Below, piece after piece: positions 10,333 to 18,917 of a stretch of DNA of 64,000 bases (within the stretch, counting starts at the first letter, position 1; the number at the start of each line of letters is the position of its first letter). This stretch comes from AC-32 sp963704005 (GTDB lineage Bacteria; Actinomycetota; Thermoleophilia; Gaiellales; Gaiellaceae): NCBI GenBank assembly GCA_963704005.1, contig CAVPGJ010000003.1, forward strand, positions 1 to 64,000. Reading direction: 5' to 3'. The notes under the pieces were generated by a model. It saw nothing but the letters and a program-made list of their open reading frames with translations, was not told the origin of the DNA and did not search any database. A program made the position numbers and the translations under genes.

Positions 10333-11080
10333 ATTCGTGGATCACGCGGCCTTCCATGCCGCCGGCGACCGTGACGATCTGGCCGGTCACGTGGCCCGAG
10401 AGCTCGTCGGAGGCGAGCACGACCACCTGGCGCGCCACGTCGTCCGGCTGGGCGACCTTCTTCAGCGCCATCGTCCGCGTTACACGCGCGAGCGTTTCGT
10501 CGTCCAGCGACCCACGCGTCATCGGCGACTCCGTCCAGCCTGGGCACACCGCGTTCACGCGCGCGCCCGGCGCGACCCGCACCACCTCGTTCTTGAGACT
10601 CAGCAGCAGCCCGTGCACGATCGCCGACTTGGCCGCTGCGTAGTCCGCGTGGCCGGCCTCGCCGACGAGCCCGGCTGTCGACCCGACGAGCACGAGCGAA
10701 CCGTGCCCCCGCGAAGCGACGCCGCGCAGGAAGCCGCGCGCGGTGAGGAAGGACGCGGTCAGGTTCGCGGCGAGTGTCTCCTCCCAGCGCGAGAGCGGCA
10801 GCTCCCAGACCGGCACGTCCTCCGAGGGCCAGACGCCCGCGACCGCCGCGCACACGTCCAGGGGCCCGGCTTCCGAGAACAGCCGCTCGACCTCGGCTTC
10901 GACCCGCAGATCCGCGCCGACCACGAGCGACGCGCCCAGCGCCTCCGCCCGATCGCGCCCCAGGTGGTAGTGCGCCACAACCTCGCACCCCTCGGCCATG
11001 AAGGCACGCGCGCAGGCCGAGCCGATCCCGCCCGAGGCGCCGGTCACGAGCACGCGCTTTCCAGCGAGGCCGGTGTCCAC
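10331..11080 (-). CDS. Short-chain dehydrogenase/reductase
   Basis: A classical SDR of 249 residues from GTG 11080. It shows TGASGGIG for NAD(P) binding near the start, an NLTASF segment, the active-site YAAAK and the C-terminal VTGQIVTVAGGM. An upstream ATG at 11125 would run into the divergent aminopeptidase gene, so the GTG is preferred; a TAGCTT box lies 8 nt before it. The segment after YAAAK (VCPGWTESPMT) fits 3-oxoacyl-ACP reductase/FabG-like enzymes, but the substrate is unknown. Its stop overlaps repeat R1. Confidence 0.85.
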   Translation of the reverse strand: MDTGLAGKRVLVTGASGGIGSACARAFMAEGCEVVAHYHLGRDRAEALGASLVVGADLRVEAEVERLFSEAGPLDVCAAVAGVWPSEDVPVWELPLSRWEETLAANLTASFLTARGFLRGVASRGHGSLVLVGSTAGLVGEAGHADYAAAKSAIVHGLLLSLKNEVVRVAPGARVNAVCPGWTESPMTRGSLDDETLARVTRTMALKKVAQPDDVARQVVVLASDELSGHVTGQIVTVAGGMEGRVIHE

Positions 11081-11099
11081 GGCGTGGAAAGCTACAGGG

Positions 11100-11911
11100 G
11101 TGAAGGTCTTCGTCATCAGCGACATGGAGGGGATCTCCGGAATCGTCCGCCCGCACCAGACGGACGCGGGCGCACCCGATGTACGAGGAGGGCCGCAAGC
11201 TGTACACGGAGGAGATCAACGCGGCCGTCCGCGGCGCCAGGGCCGGCGGCGCGACCGAGGTCGTCGTCATGGACTGCCACGGCGCCGGCAGCGGGAACGA
11301 CTTCAACTCGCTGGTGCCCGAGCTGCTCGACCCGGACTGCGAGTTCGTCGTCCAGGAGCACTGGACCGAGTACACGGGGTTCCTCGAGCAGGGCGCCGAC
11401 GCGGCGCTGTTCGTCGGCATGCACCCGATGGCCGGCACCGGCGACGGCGTCATGAACCACACGGTCTCCGGCCGCGACTGGCAGAACCTCTGGTTCAACG
11501 ACACGCTCGTCGGCGAGACCGGGATCAACGCGGCGCTCTGCGGCACCTGGGGCTGCCCGGTCCTGCTCGTGACCGGCGACGAGGCCGCCTGCCGCGAGGC
11601 GAAGGCGCTCCTCGGCGACGGGCTGACCACCGTCTCCGTGAAGGAGGGCCTGTCGGCGCTGAGCGCGAGGATGCTCCCGCCGGCCCGGGCGCGCGAGCTG
11701 GTCGAGGCGGGCGCGAAGCAGGCGCGTCTCGAACCTGCAGGCGGTCGAGCCCTACGACCCGGGCAGGCCGTCCGAGATCCGGGTCGAGTTCAAGTCCACG
11801 ATCCCGGCGTCGAAGCTCCGCTTTCGGACGGGAGTCGAGCTGGTCGACCCGCGCACGATCGTCTCGCGCGGCGACGACTGGTGGACCGCCTGGCGGCAGT
11901 TCTTCTTCTAG
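11100..11911 (+). CDS. M55 family D-aminopeptidase (DppA-like), frameshifted
   Basis: GTG 11100 gives VKVFVISDMEGISGI, the zinc-binding N-terminus (SDMEG) of DppA-type D-aminopeptidases. After about 25 residues a one-base shift near 11165-11178 moves the reading to MYEEGRKLYTEEINAAVRGA, VVMDCHGAG and FVGMHPMAGTGDGVMNHT. A second shift near 11725 moves it to the family C-terminus ending WWTAWRQFFF at 11911. The DCHGAG, GMH and NHT motifs supply the remaining metal ligands and catalytic residues. The family hydrolyses short D-amino-acid peptides. The breaks look like sequencing indels. Confidence 0.8.
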
Positions 11912-12453
11912 TGGTCGAGCACGCCCACGAGCTGGCGGAGCGGATCTCCTCGTCCGAGGCGGTTCCCGGCTCCGGCTGGGTCGCCGGCGTCTCGGGCGCC
12001 TTCGCGGCGGCGCTCGTGGCCAAGTCGGCTTCGCGCTCGGAGGGGTGGTCCGGCGCCGAGGGCGCGCGGGCGCAGGCGCTGGAGCTGCGCGACCGGCTGC
12101 TCGCGCTCGCGGCGCAGGACGCCCGGGCCTACGAGCAAGCGCTGGGCGCGCTCGAGCGGCGCGACTCCGGGCTCGCGCGTGCGCTGGCAAAGGCCGCCGA
12201 GGTGCCGCTGGCGATCGCCGCGACCGCGGGCGACGTCGCCGAGCTCGCGGCCGAGGCGGCCGAGCGCGCCGACGGCGCACGCCCGCGCCGACGCCGCCGC
12301 AGCGGCCTCGCTCGCGGCCGGCGCCGCGCTCGGTGCGGCAAAGCTCGTCGAGGTGAACCTGGCCGCCCTGAGGGCGACGAGCGCGTGGCCCAGGCCGACC
12401 GCTCGGCGGAGGCCGCGGCCGACGCAGCCAGGCGCGCCCTGGCCACTGACTAG
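11911..12453 (+). CDS. Cyclodeaminase/cyclohydrolase (FTCD C-terminal family), frameshifted
   Basis: It starts at GTG 11911, sharing a base with the previous stop, and encodes about 180 helical residues: PGSGWVAGVSGAFAAALVAK, then DARAYEQALGAL, PLAIAATAGDVAELA and a C-terminal ALGAAKLVEVNLAAL. These match the formiminotransferase-cyclodeaminase-like family (5-formimino-THF cyclodeaminase or methenyl-THF cyclohydrolase). A short stretch between about 12285 and 12360 is read in another frame, consistent with a pair of compensating indels. The neighbouring folate enzyme at 7.9-9.8 kb makes a one-carbon role plausible. Confidence 0.7.
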   Translation: MVEHAHELAERISSSEAVPGSGWVAGVSGAFAAALVAKSASRSEGWSGAEGARAQALELRDRLLALAAQDARAYEQALGALERRDSGLARALAKAAEVPLAIAATAGDVAELAAEAAERADGARPRRRRRSGLARGRRRARCGKARRGEPGRPEGDERVAQADRSAEAAADAARRALATD

Positions 12454-12617
12454 TGCCCCTTCAGGTAATGCCGTCTAGCTTCTGGGTCGCGAGCACCAAG
12501 CCAGGGGCCGCACTCGCCCGCGGCCAAGGCTTGTTGCCTTGGCAAGGGCGAGGGTGGTTCCTGGCGCCGCGTGATCGCGGGCCAGGAGCGGGCATGTATT
12601 GCCTGGAGGGGCACTAG
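12450..12617. repeat. 168-bp fold-back element with 20-bp terminal inverted repeats
   Basis: The ends CTAGTGCCCCTTCAGGTAAT and, inverted, CTAGTGCCCCTCCAGGCAAT match at 18 of 20 positions, with the two differences giving G-U pairs in RNA. Inside, nested arms also pair: 482-496 with 571-585, GCCAGG 500-505 with 560-565, CACTCGCCC with GGGCGAGGGTG, and an apical 8-bp stem GCCAAGGC/GCCTTGGC with loop TTGTT. The whole element forms one long hairpin. It contains the stop codon of the upstream gene and ends in the -10 box of the antiporter gene. Confidence 0.75.
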
Positions 12618-12620
12618 GCT
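12615..12620 (+). promoter_or_regulatory. -10 box of the antiporter gene
   Basis: TAGGCT lies 6 nt before GTG 12627 and overlaps the right end of the fold-back element, which may therefore supply or control the promoter. Confidence 0.5.
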
Positions 12621-12626
12621 CATCCC

Positions 12627-13834
12627 GTGAGCGAGGTCACAGATTTCGGGCTCGTCGTCCTGATCGTCGGGGGCTTCCTGACCCTCGCCGTCTTCTCGAA
12701 CAAGGTCAGCGAGCTGTTCCCGATCCCGGCGCCGGCGATCTTCCTCTTGGTTGCCGCGCTCGTCGCCCACTCATCCTCGACGGTGGCCGGCAAGCTCTCG
12801 ATCCTCGACGTCGAGCGGATCGCCGTCGTCGCGCTGATCGCGATCCTCTTCGACGGAGGCATGCGTGTCGGCTGGCGCCGCTTCCGCGTGGCCGCTGTGC
12901 CGATCACGCTGCTCGGCACGCTGGGCACGTTCGCCACCGCCGGGGTTATGGCCCTGGCCGGCCGCTACCTCTTCGACTTCAGCTGGACAGGGGCCGGCAT
13001 GCTCGGGGCGGCCCTCGCGCCGACCGATCCGGCGGTGATGTTCTCCGTCCTCGGCAAGCGCGAGGTCGGCGGCCGGGCGGGCACGATCCTCGAGGGCGAG
13101 TCCGGCGTGAACGACCCGGTCGGGATCGCCCTGATGATCGGGATGATCGAGCTCGCGACCCACGCGAACGGCTCGTTCTGGATCGTGGTGCGCGAGTTCG
13201 CGATCCAGATGTCGGTCGGCCTCGCGATCGGGACCGTCGGCGCGCTCCTGCTGCTCCAGTCCGTCCGCCGGATCAGCCTCGCACCATCCGGCGCTCTATC
13301 CGCTCCGCACCGTGGCGTGGGCCGCCCTGATCTACGGCGTCGCCGCGGTCGCCCACGGCTCCGGCTTCCTCGCCGTGTTCGTCGCCGGGATCGTGCTCGG
13401 GGACGCCGAGCTACCCGCACCGGCGCGACGTGATCCGCTTCCACCGCTCCCTGGCCAGCCTGGCCGAGGTCGTCGTCTTCGTCGCCTTCGGGCTGACGAT
13501 CAACACCGTCTCGCTGAGCTCGGTGTGGTCCGATGCGATCCTCCTCTCGCTGATCCTCGCCTTCGTCGCCCGGCCGCTCGCCGCCGCGCCGCTGCTGGCC
13601 CCGGTCAGGTTGCGCTACGGCGAGCGCCTCTTCATCATCTGGAGCGGGCTCAAGGGCGCCGTGCCGATCCTGCTCGCGGCCTTCGCGCTGCTCGAGCACG
13701 CGAACGACGGCGACCGGATCTACGGGATCGTGTTCGTGGTCGTGCTCTTCTCGGTGATCGTCCAGGGCTCGACGATGCCGTGGGTCGCGCGCCGGCTGAA
13801 GGTGCCGATGCGCCTGATCGAGCGCGCGCCGTGA
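12627..13834 (+). CDS. Na+(K+)/H+ antiporter, CPA family (frameshifted)
   Basis: This is a polytopic membrane protein of about 400 residues starting at GTG 12627. The CPA1/NhaP2-type signatures are ALAPTDPAVMFSVLG and the ion-binding GESGVNDPVGIAL near residues 150-170. The frame breaks near 13285 (after SVRRIS) and near 13415 and is rejoined by MIRFHRSLASLAEVVVFVAFG, ending WVARRLKVPMRLIERAP. The TM count is about 11-12. It would exchange Na+ or K+ for protons. It ends in a GTGA overlap with DNA polymerase IV. The two breaks compensate each other. Confidence 0.85.
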
Positions 13835-14878
13835 TCCTCGCCCACCTCGACCTGGACGCGTTCTTCGCCGCGGTGGAGGAGCTCGAGGCGCCGGAGCTGC
13901 GCGAGAAGCCGCTCGTCGTCGGCGGCGACCCGCACGGGCGCGGGGTGGTGGCGACGGCCAACTACGCGGCGCGCCGCTTCGGGATCCACTCGGCGATGTC
14001 GTGCGCCGAGGCGCTGCGCCGCTGCCCTCAGGCGGTCTTCCTGCGGCCTCGTCACCGGCTCTACAGGGAGTACTCGCGCGCGGTCTGGGACGCGGTGCGG
14101 GAGGTCGTGCCGACCGTCGAGCGCACCGGCATGGACGAGGGCTACCTGGACGTCGGCGAGGTGGCAGCGGACTTCGGCCGCGCGCGGGCCGTCGCCGAGG
14201 CAGTGCAGGCCGCGGTGCGCGGGGCCACGAGCCTCACCTGCGCGCTCGGCGTCTCCTCCTGCAAGGTCGTCTCGAAGATCGCGAGCGACCGGCGCAAGCC
14301 CGGCGGCCTGACCGTCGTGCCCGCGGGCCGCGAGGCGGTGTTTCTCGCTCCCTTCCCTGTGCGCCGCCTTCCCGGAGTCGGCCCGCGCGCCGAGGAGCGC
14401 CTCCGCGCCGCGTCGGTCGAGACGATCGGCGACCTGGCCGCTCTGCGCCGACGAGACCCTGCGCCGGCTGCTGCCGGGGAAGCTCGGCCCGCTCCTGCGC
14501 GACCGCGCCCGCGGGATCGACCCGCGCCCGCTCGAGCTCACCTCCGAGACGGTCTCGGTCAGCGCCGAGGAGACCTTCGAGCGCGACATCGCCGACATCG
14601 AGCGGCTCCGGGAGGAGCTGCGCCGGCTCGCCGAGCACGTTGCCGAGCGGCTCGGAGGGCAGACGGGGCGGACGGTGACGACGAAGGTGCGCTACCCGGA
14701 CTTCTCGATCCGCTCGCGCTCGACGACCCTCCCCGTCGGAATCGACGATGCCGAGCGGATCTGGGAGCTCGCCTGCGGCTGCCTCGACCGCGCGCTCGCC
14801 GACCGGCCCGGCGCGCTGCGCCTGCTCGGCGTGGCCGTCTCCGGCCTCGAGGCCCACCGCCAGCTGGCGCTGGTATGA
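13831..14878 (+). CDS. dinB: DNA polymerase IV (Y family), frameshifted
   Basis: It starts at GTG 13831, overlapping the antiporter stop. The palm catalytic Asp is in HLDLDAFFAAVE and the second acidic pair in MDEGYLDV; a helix-hairpin-helix VRRLPGVGPRAEERL follows. One indel near 14450, within a run of alternating GC, moves the frame, which then continues through the little-finger domain (SVSAEETFERDI, TVTTKVRYPDF) to 14878. About 349 residues, the normal length for DinB. The usual SIDE motif reads GMDE here, still with both acidic residues. Error-prone translesion polymerase. Confidence 0.85.
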
Positions 14879-14884
14879 GGCGGC

Positions 14885-15848
14885 TCAGCGCGCGCGGGAC
14901 CACGCCGGATCCTCGTCGTCGACGGCCCCGTGCGTCAGCTCGGAGAGGCCGGAGCCGTCGCTGTCGACCCGGTACAGGTGGCTCGAGCCGATCGTGCCGG
15001 CTGCGAACACGAGTGCGCGTCCATCGCGGGGACCAGGAAGGTCTGGAGGTGAAGTTCGGAGGGAAGCTGCTGCCGCCGGGCAGGCTCGTGAGGTTCACGA
15101 CTCGCCGCAGCGCCGAGCCGTCGTGCTCGATCAGGTACAGGGAGCCGGTGGCCTCGGCGATGAACGCGATCTCGGCTCCGTCGGGCGACCAGCTAGGCAG
15201 AGCCGCACCGGTCGGCCCGATTCTCCTGCTGTCCGAGCCGTTGGCGTTCATCACGTGGAGGTGCGTGTCGCTCGGCGGGGGCCCCTTGGCGTAGCCGGCG
15301 AAGGCGATCCTCGTCCCGTCCGGCGACCAGACCGGTGTGGACGCCAGCAGCCGGCCGCGGGTGAGTCTGGTCGCCCCGCTTCCGGCCGGGCGCACGATGT
15401 AGACGCCCGCCTCCGCACCCTCGCGGGCGAAGGCGATCCGGTGTCGGCGTCCGGCGACCAGGCCGGGGCGGAGCTCGCATCCGTCACTGGTGAGCCTTTC
15501 GAGCCGCCGACCGTCGGCTCGCACGACGTAGATGTCCTGGTTTCCGTGGCGATAGCGGTTGAAGGCGATCCTCGTCCCGTCAGGCGACCAGGAAGGCGCG
15601 TCGTCCCCGCGATCCTTCGTCAGCCGATTCAGCCGGGCACGGTCAAGGCTCATGACGTAGAGGCCGCCGTAGGGCGCTCCGCGGGAGAAAGCGATCCTCG
15701 ACGAGCCGGCGGTGCGCGACCTCGAGCAGGCGCAGACCGCCAGTGTCGAGAGCAGTAGCGTCAGGACCGAGATCGTCCGAGATGTCTGAACTAGTACGAG
15801 CGCGGCGGCCACTGCGGTCCGAGCCGACGGAGGAACGTCCGACCCCAC
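14885..15848 (-). CDS. TolB-like WD40 beta-propeller lipoprotein (frameshifted)
   Basis: Minus-strand protein with a hydrophobic leader ending LLLSTLAVCAC (possible lipobox) and repeated PD40/TolB blades, each with a WSPDGTRIAF-type core preceded by YVV or HVMNA (for example near 15580, 15320 and 15180). Frame changes occur near 15440 and near 15030, after which the last blade reads HLYRVDSDGSGLSEL and ends DPAWSRAR at 14885. The start is unsure: GTG 15848 or a later GTG. The TolB-like propeller suggests a periplasmic or surface binding role. It is divergent from ruvC. Confidence 0.65.
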
Positions 15849-15851
15849 GCC

Positions 15852-15857
15852 TAACCT
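15852..15857 (+). promoter_or_regulatory. -10 box of ruvC operon
   Basis: TAACCT lies 6 nt upstream of GTG 15864 with no ribosome site between, consistent with leaderless transcription of ruvC. Confidence 0.5.
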
Positions 15858-15863
15858 CACGGC

Positions 15864-16352
15864 GTGAGAGTCCTCGGCATCGATCCGGGAACGGCTGCAT
15901 GCGGATACGGAATCGTCCACGAAAGCGGCGGCCGCCTCAGGGCGGTCGAGCACGGCTGGTGGAAAACGCCTGCCGGCAAGCGCCAAGAGCTGCGTCTGAG
16001 GACGATCTTCGACGGCGTCACGGAGCTGATCGAGGAGTACGAGCCACACGCGGTCGTCCTAGAGGAGTCCTTCGTCGGCGTCGACGCCCGTACCGCGCTC
16101 TCCGTCGGGCAGGCGCGCGGCGCCGTGCTCGTCGCTGCCGCGGGCTTCGGCCTCGAGTGCGCTGAGTACGCGCCCTCGCGCGTGAAGCAGGCGGTCTGCG
16201 GCTACGGCCGCGCCGAGAAGGCGCAGGTCCAGCGGATGGTGACGGCCATCCTCGGGATGCGCACGCCGCCGACGCCCCAGCATGCCTCGGACGCGCTCGC
16301 GGTGGCCATCTGCCACGCGCTCGCCCCGCCGCTGCTGAGGGCGGTCGGGTGA
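15864..16352 (+). CDS. ruvC: Holliday junction resolvase RuvC
   Basis: 162 residues, standard RuvC length. The RNase H-fold acidic residues are visible: Asp7 in GIDPGT, Glu67 or 68 in VVLEESFVG, and His140/Asp143 in QHASDALAVA. It cleaves Holliday junctions handed over by RuvAB. It starts at GTG 15864 behind a TAACCT box and its stop overlaps the ruvA start, giving a coupled ruvC-ruvA-ruvB operon. Confidence 0.97.
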   Translation: MRVLGIDPGTAACGYGIVHESGGRLRAVEHGWWKTPAGKRQELRLRTIFDGVTELIEEYEPHAVVLEESFVGVDARTALSVGQARGAVLVAAAGFGLECAEYAPSRVKQAVCGYGRAEKAQVQRMVTAILGMRTPPTPQHASDALAVAICHALAPPLLRAVG

Positions 16353-16910
16353 TCGCTCGGCTCCGCGGGACTCCGGTCGCGCGCCGCGCTGAGAGGCTTG
16401 TGCTCGAAGTCGGCGGGGTCGGCTACGCGCTTGCCGTCACGCCGACCGCGGCGCGGCTCGCCGAGCGCGGCGAGGAGATCTCGCTCGAGACCTACCTGCA
16501 CGTGCGCGAGGACGCGCTCCAGCTCTACGGGTTCGCCGAGCCGGCCGAGCGTGAGCTGTTCGAGCACCTGCTCGCCGTCTCCGGGGTCGGTCCGAAGGTG
16601 GCGCTCGCGATCGTCTCCGGCTCGCCGCCGGCCGACCTGCGGCGGGCAATCGCGCTCGACGACACGGCCCGCTTCGAAGCGATTCCCGGGATCGGCAAGA
16701 AGACCGCGCAGCGCGTCGTGCTCGAGCTGAAGGAAAAGCTCGGGACGATGGACGAGCCGACGCCGATCGCCGGCAAGCCGCACGCCGTCGCTCGCGACGC
16801 CCTGGTCGAGCTCGGCTGGTCGCCGACCGAGGCCGAGGAGGCGCTGGCGGCGACCGATCCGGACCTGCCGCCGGAAGAGCGCGTGCGCCAGGCGCTTGAG
16901 GGCTGCATGA
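16349..16910 (+). CDS. ruvA: Holliday junction helicase subunit RuvA (reads into RuvB in this sequence)
   Basis: It starts at GTG 16349 in a GTGA overlap with ruvC. Domain I is LVLEVGGVGYAL, followed by the two helix-hairpin-helix motifs (LLAVSGVGPKVALAI, AIPGIGKKTAQRVVLELKEK) and the C-terminal domain III (ALVELGWSPTEAEEAL). RuvA binds the junction as a tetramer. As written, the frame has no stop and continues into RuvB. Removing one base from GCGCTTGAGGGCTGCATGA would give ALRAA and a TGA at 16908-16910 overlapping the ruvB ATG, the expected arrangement, so I take separate genes as likely. Confidence 0.9.
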
Positions 16911-17920
16911 CGGAGACAGAATTTCTCGCGCCCACGGTTCGCCCGGACGAGGACGAGCTCGACCGCTCGCTACGCCCGCGGCGGCTGGACGAGTTCGTCG
17001 GCCAGGAGCGCGTCAAGGAACAGCTCGCGATCGCGCTCGAGGCGACCCGCACGCGCGGCGAGGCGCTCGACCACCTGCTGCTGATCGGCCCGCCGGGGCT
17101 CGGCAAGACGAGCCTCGCCTTCATCGTGCGCGAGGAGCTCGGCGTCGGCCTCCGCTCGGCCGCAGGCCCGGCGCTGGAGCGCAAGGGCGACGTGGCCGCG
17201 ATCCTGACCGGCCTCGGCGAGCGCGACGTCCTCTTCATCGACGAGATCCACCGGCTCAACCGCGCAGTCGAGGAGATCCTCTACCCGGCCCTCGAGGACT
17301 TCCGCCTCGACATCGTCGTCGGCCAGGGGCCTGCGGCGCGGACGTTGACGCTCGACCTGCCGCCGTTCACCATGATCGGCGCCACGACCCGAACCGGGCT
17401 GCTGACGACGCCGCTCCGCGACCGCTTCGGGATGACCTTCCGGCTCGAGCACTACGAGCCCGGGGAGCTGTCGCTGATCGTCCACCGCTCGGCGCGGATC
17501 CTCGACGTCGAGATCGCCGAGGATGCCGCCACCGAGATCTCGCGCCGCTCGCGCGGGACGCCGCGGATCGCCAACCGCATCCTGCGGCGTGTGCGCGACG
17601 TGGCCGAGGTGCGCCACGAGGGCGCAATCACGACGGAGATCGCCCGCGAGGCGCTCGACCTGATGGAGATCGACGAGCGCGGCCTGGAGCGGACCGACCG
17701 GGCACTCCTGCGCGCCGTGGTCGAGAAGTTCGAGGGCGGCCCGGTCGGCCTCTCGACGCTGGCGGTCGCCCTCGGCGAAGAGCGTGACACGATCGAGGAC
17801 GTCTACGAGCCCTACCTGCTCCAGCTCGGCTTCCTGCAGCGCACCCCGCGCGGCCGGATCGTCACCCGCCTCGGCCGCGAGCACATCGGCTCCGCGGTCG
17901 ACTCCGACGCGCTCTTCTAG
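16907..17920 (+). CDS. ruvB: Holliday junction ATP-dependent helicase RuvB
   Basis: From ATG 16907, 337 residues. Walker A is GPPGLGKTSLAF, Walker B FIDEIHRLN, sensor 1 GATTRTG, the arginine region PLRDRFGMTFRLEHY, and the winged-helix end FLQRTPRGRIVTRLG. It is the AAA+ motor for branch migration with RuvA. In the given sequence it is joined in frame to RuvA (523-residue open frame from 16349). Confidence 0.97.
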   Translation: MTETEFLAPTVRPDEDELDRSLRPRRLDEFVGQERVKEQLAIALEATRTRGEALDHLLLIGPPGLGKTSLAFIVREELGVGLRSAAGPALERKGDVAAILTGLGERDVLFIDEIHRLNRAVEEILYPALEDFRLDIVVGQGPAARTLTLDLPPFTMIGATTRTGLLTTPLRDRFGMTFRLEHYEPGELSLIVHRSARILDVEIAEDAATEISRRSRGTPRIANRILRRVRDVAEVRHEGAITTEIAREALDLMEIDERGLERTDRALLRAVVEKFEGGPVGLSTLAVALGEERDTIEDVYEPYLLQLGFLQRTPRGRIVTRLGREHIGSAVDSDALF

Positions 17921-17930
17921 GCCGTAGGCG

Positions 17931-18851
17931 CTAACCGATGTGGATTCGGTACACGTCGGCACCGCCGTAGCTCGGCACCCAGATGTCACCGAAGGCGTTC
18001 GCCGCCGGGAAGGGCCGCGAGCCGACCGGGATCGTGTCGATCACGTGGTTCGTCGCCGGGTCGATTCGCGAGACGGCGTCATCCCCGATGTTCGGCACGA
18101 AGACGGTGCCGTCGTCGGCCACGGCCGGGTTTTCGGGCTGACTCCCGACGTGGATCGTGGCGACCACCTTGCGTGTGCGCGGGTTGATCCGCGAGACCGT
18201 GTTCGAAAGGCGGTTCGCGACCCAGATCGCCGTGCTCGTGGCCGCGAGCCCACGCGGACCGCTGCCTACGCGGATAGACGTCACCCGGTTGGTGCGGGCG
18301 TCGATCCGGTAGATCTTCCGCCCGACCTGCGTGCCGACCCAGACCGCACCGGCCGCGTAGCGCAGGTTCGCGGGGCCGCCGGACCCTGGGATGCGGATCC
18401 GGTGTCGCACCTTGTTCAGCTTCGGGTTGATGCGGTCGACGTAGCCGAGGTTCGTCTCGGTCGCCCACACCGAGCCGGCGCCGAAGGTGACGTCCCAGAT
18501 CTGGTCGGGCCGGTGGATCCGCTTGACGACCTTCTGCGTCGTCGGGTTCACGCGGATCACCGAATCCGTGCCGTAGCCGTCGACCCACACAGCGCCGGCG
18601 CCGATTGCGACGCCGCACGGCCCCGCTCCGACCCCGATGGTCGCGGTCACCTTGTTCGTCGCGGGATCGACGCGGCTGACCGTGCCGTCCCCGTTGTTCC
18701 CGACCCAGAGCGAGCCGAAGCCGCCGGTCTCCGAGCACGGCGCGCTGCCCGTCTGCACGCGGGCGACGACCTCGGGCGTGCCGGTCGCACCCGAGGCCGC
18801 CACCGGCGTGAGGGCCAGCGCCAGTCCCGCCAGGAGGATGAGACGATGCAT
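17931..18851 (-). CDS. Secreted YVTN/Vgb-like beta-propeller protein
   Basis: 306 residues from ATG 18851, with a clear signal peptide (HRLILLAGLALALTPVAASG). It then has about six repeats of the type GSLWVGNNGDGTVSRVDPAT, VWVDGYGTDSVIRVNP and IWVANRLSNTVSRINP, giving a beta-propeller like virginiamycin-B-lyase-like and YVTN proteins. It is probably exported and binds a ligand or surface component; no catalytic residues stand out. A TAGCTT box lies 8 nt before the ATG. Confidence 0.8.
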   Translation of the reverse strand: MHRLILLAGLALALTPVAASGATGTPEVVARVQTGSAPCSETGGFGSLWVGNNGDGTVSRVDPATNKVTATIGVGAGPCGVAIGAGAVWVDGYGTDSVIRVNPTTQKVVKRIHRPDQIWDVTFGAGSVWATETNLGYVDRINPKLNKVRHRIRIPGSGGPANLRYAAGAVWVGTQVGRKIYRIDARTNRVTSIRVGSGPRGLAATSTAIWVANRLSNTVSRINPRTRKVVATIHVGSQPENPAVADDGTVFVPNIGDDAVSRIDPATNHVIDTIPVGSRPFPAANAFGDIWVPSYGGADVYRIHIG

Positions 18852-18888
18852 CCGGCTTCAAGCTAGACGCGGCGCTGGTCATAGTTAA

Positions 18889-18917
18889 GGTCCACTTCGA
18901 TGGTGATTTTGTGGACC
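18889..18917. promoter_or_regulatory. Candidate MocR operator spanning the start codon
   Basis: GGTCCAC (18889-18895) and its inverse GTGGACC (18911-18917) are 15 bp apart. The right arm contains the GTG start of the MocR gene and lies next to its divergent neighbour, a position that suits autoregulation. Confidence 0.4.

Noticed and set aside
10217..11455. A 412-codon + strand open frame through the SDR gene
   Set aside because: It is the antisense of the SDR (TGASGGIG, YAAAK on the minus strand) and begins inside repeat R1.
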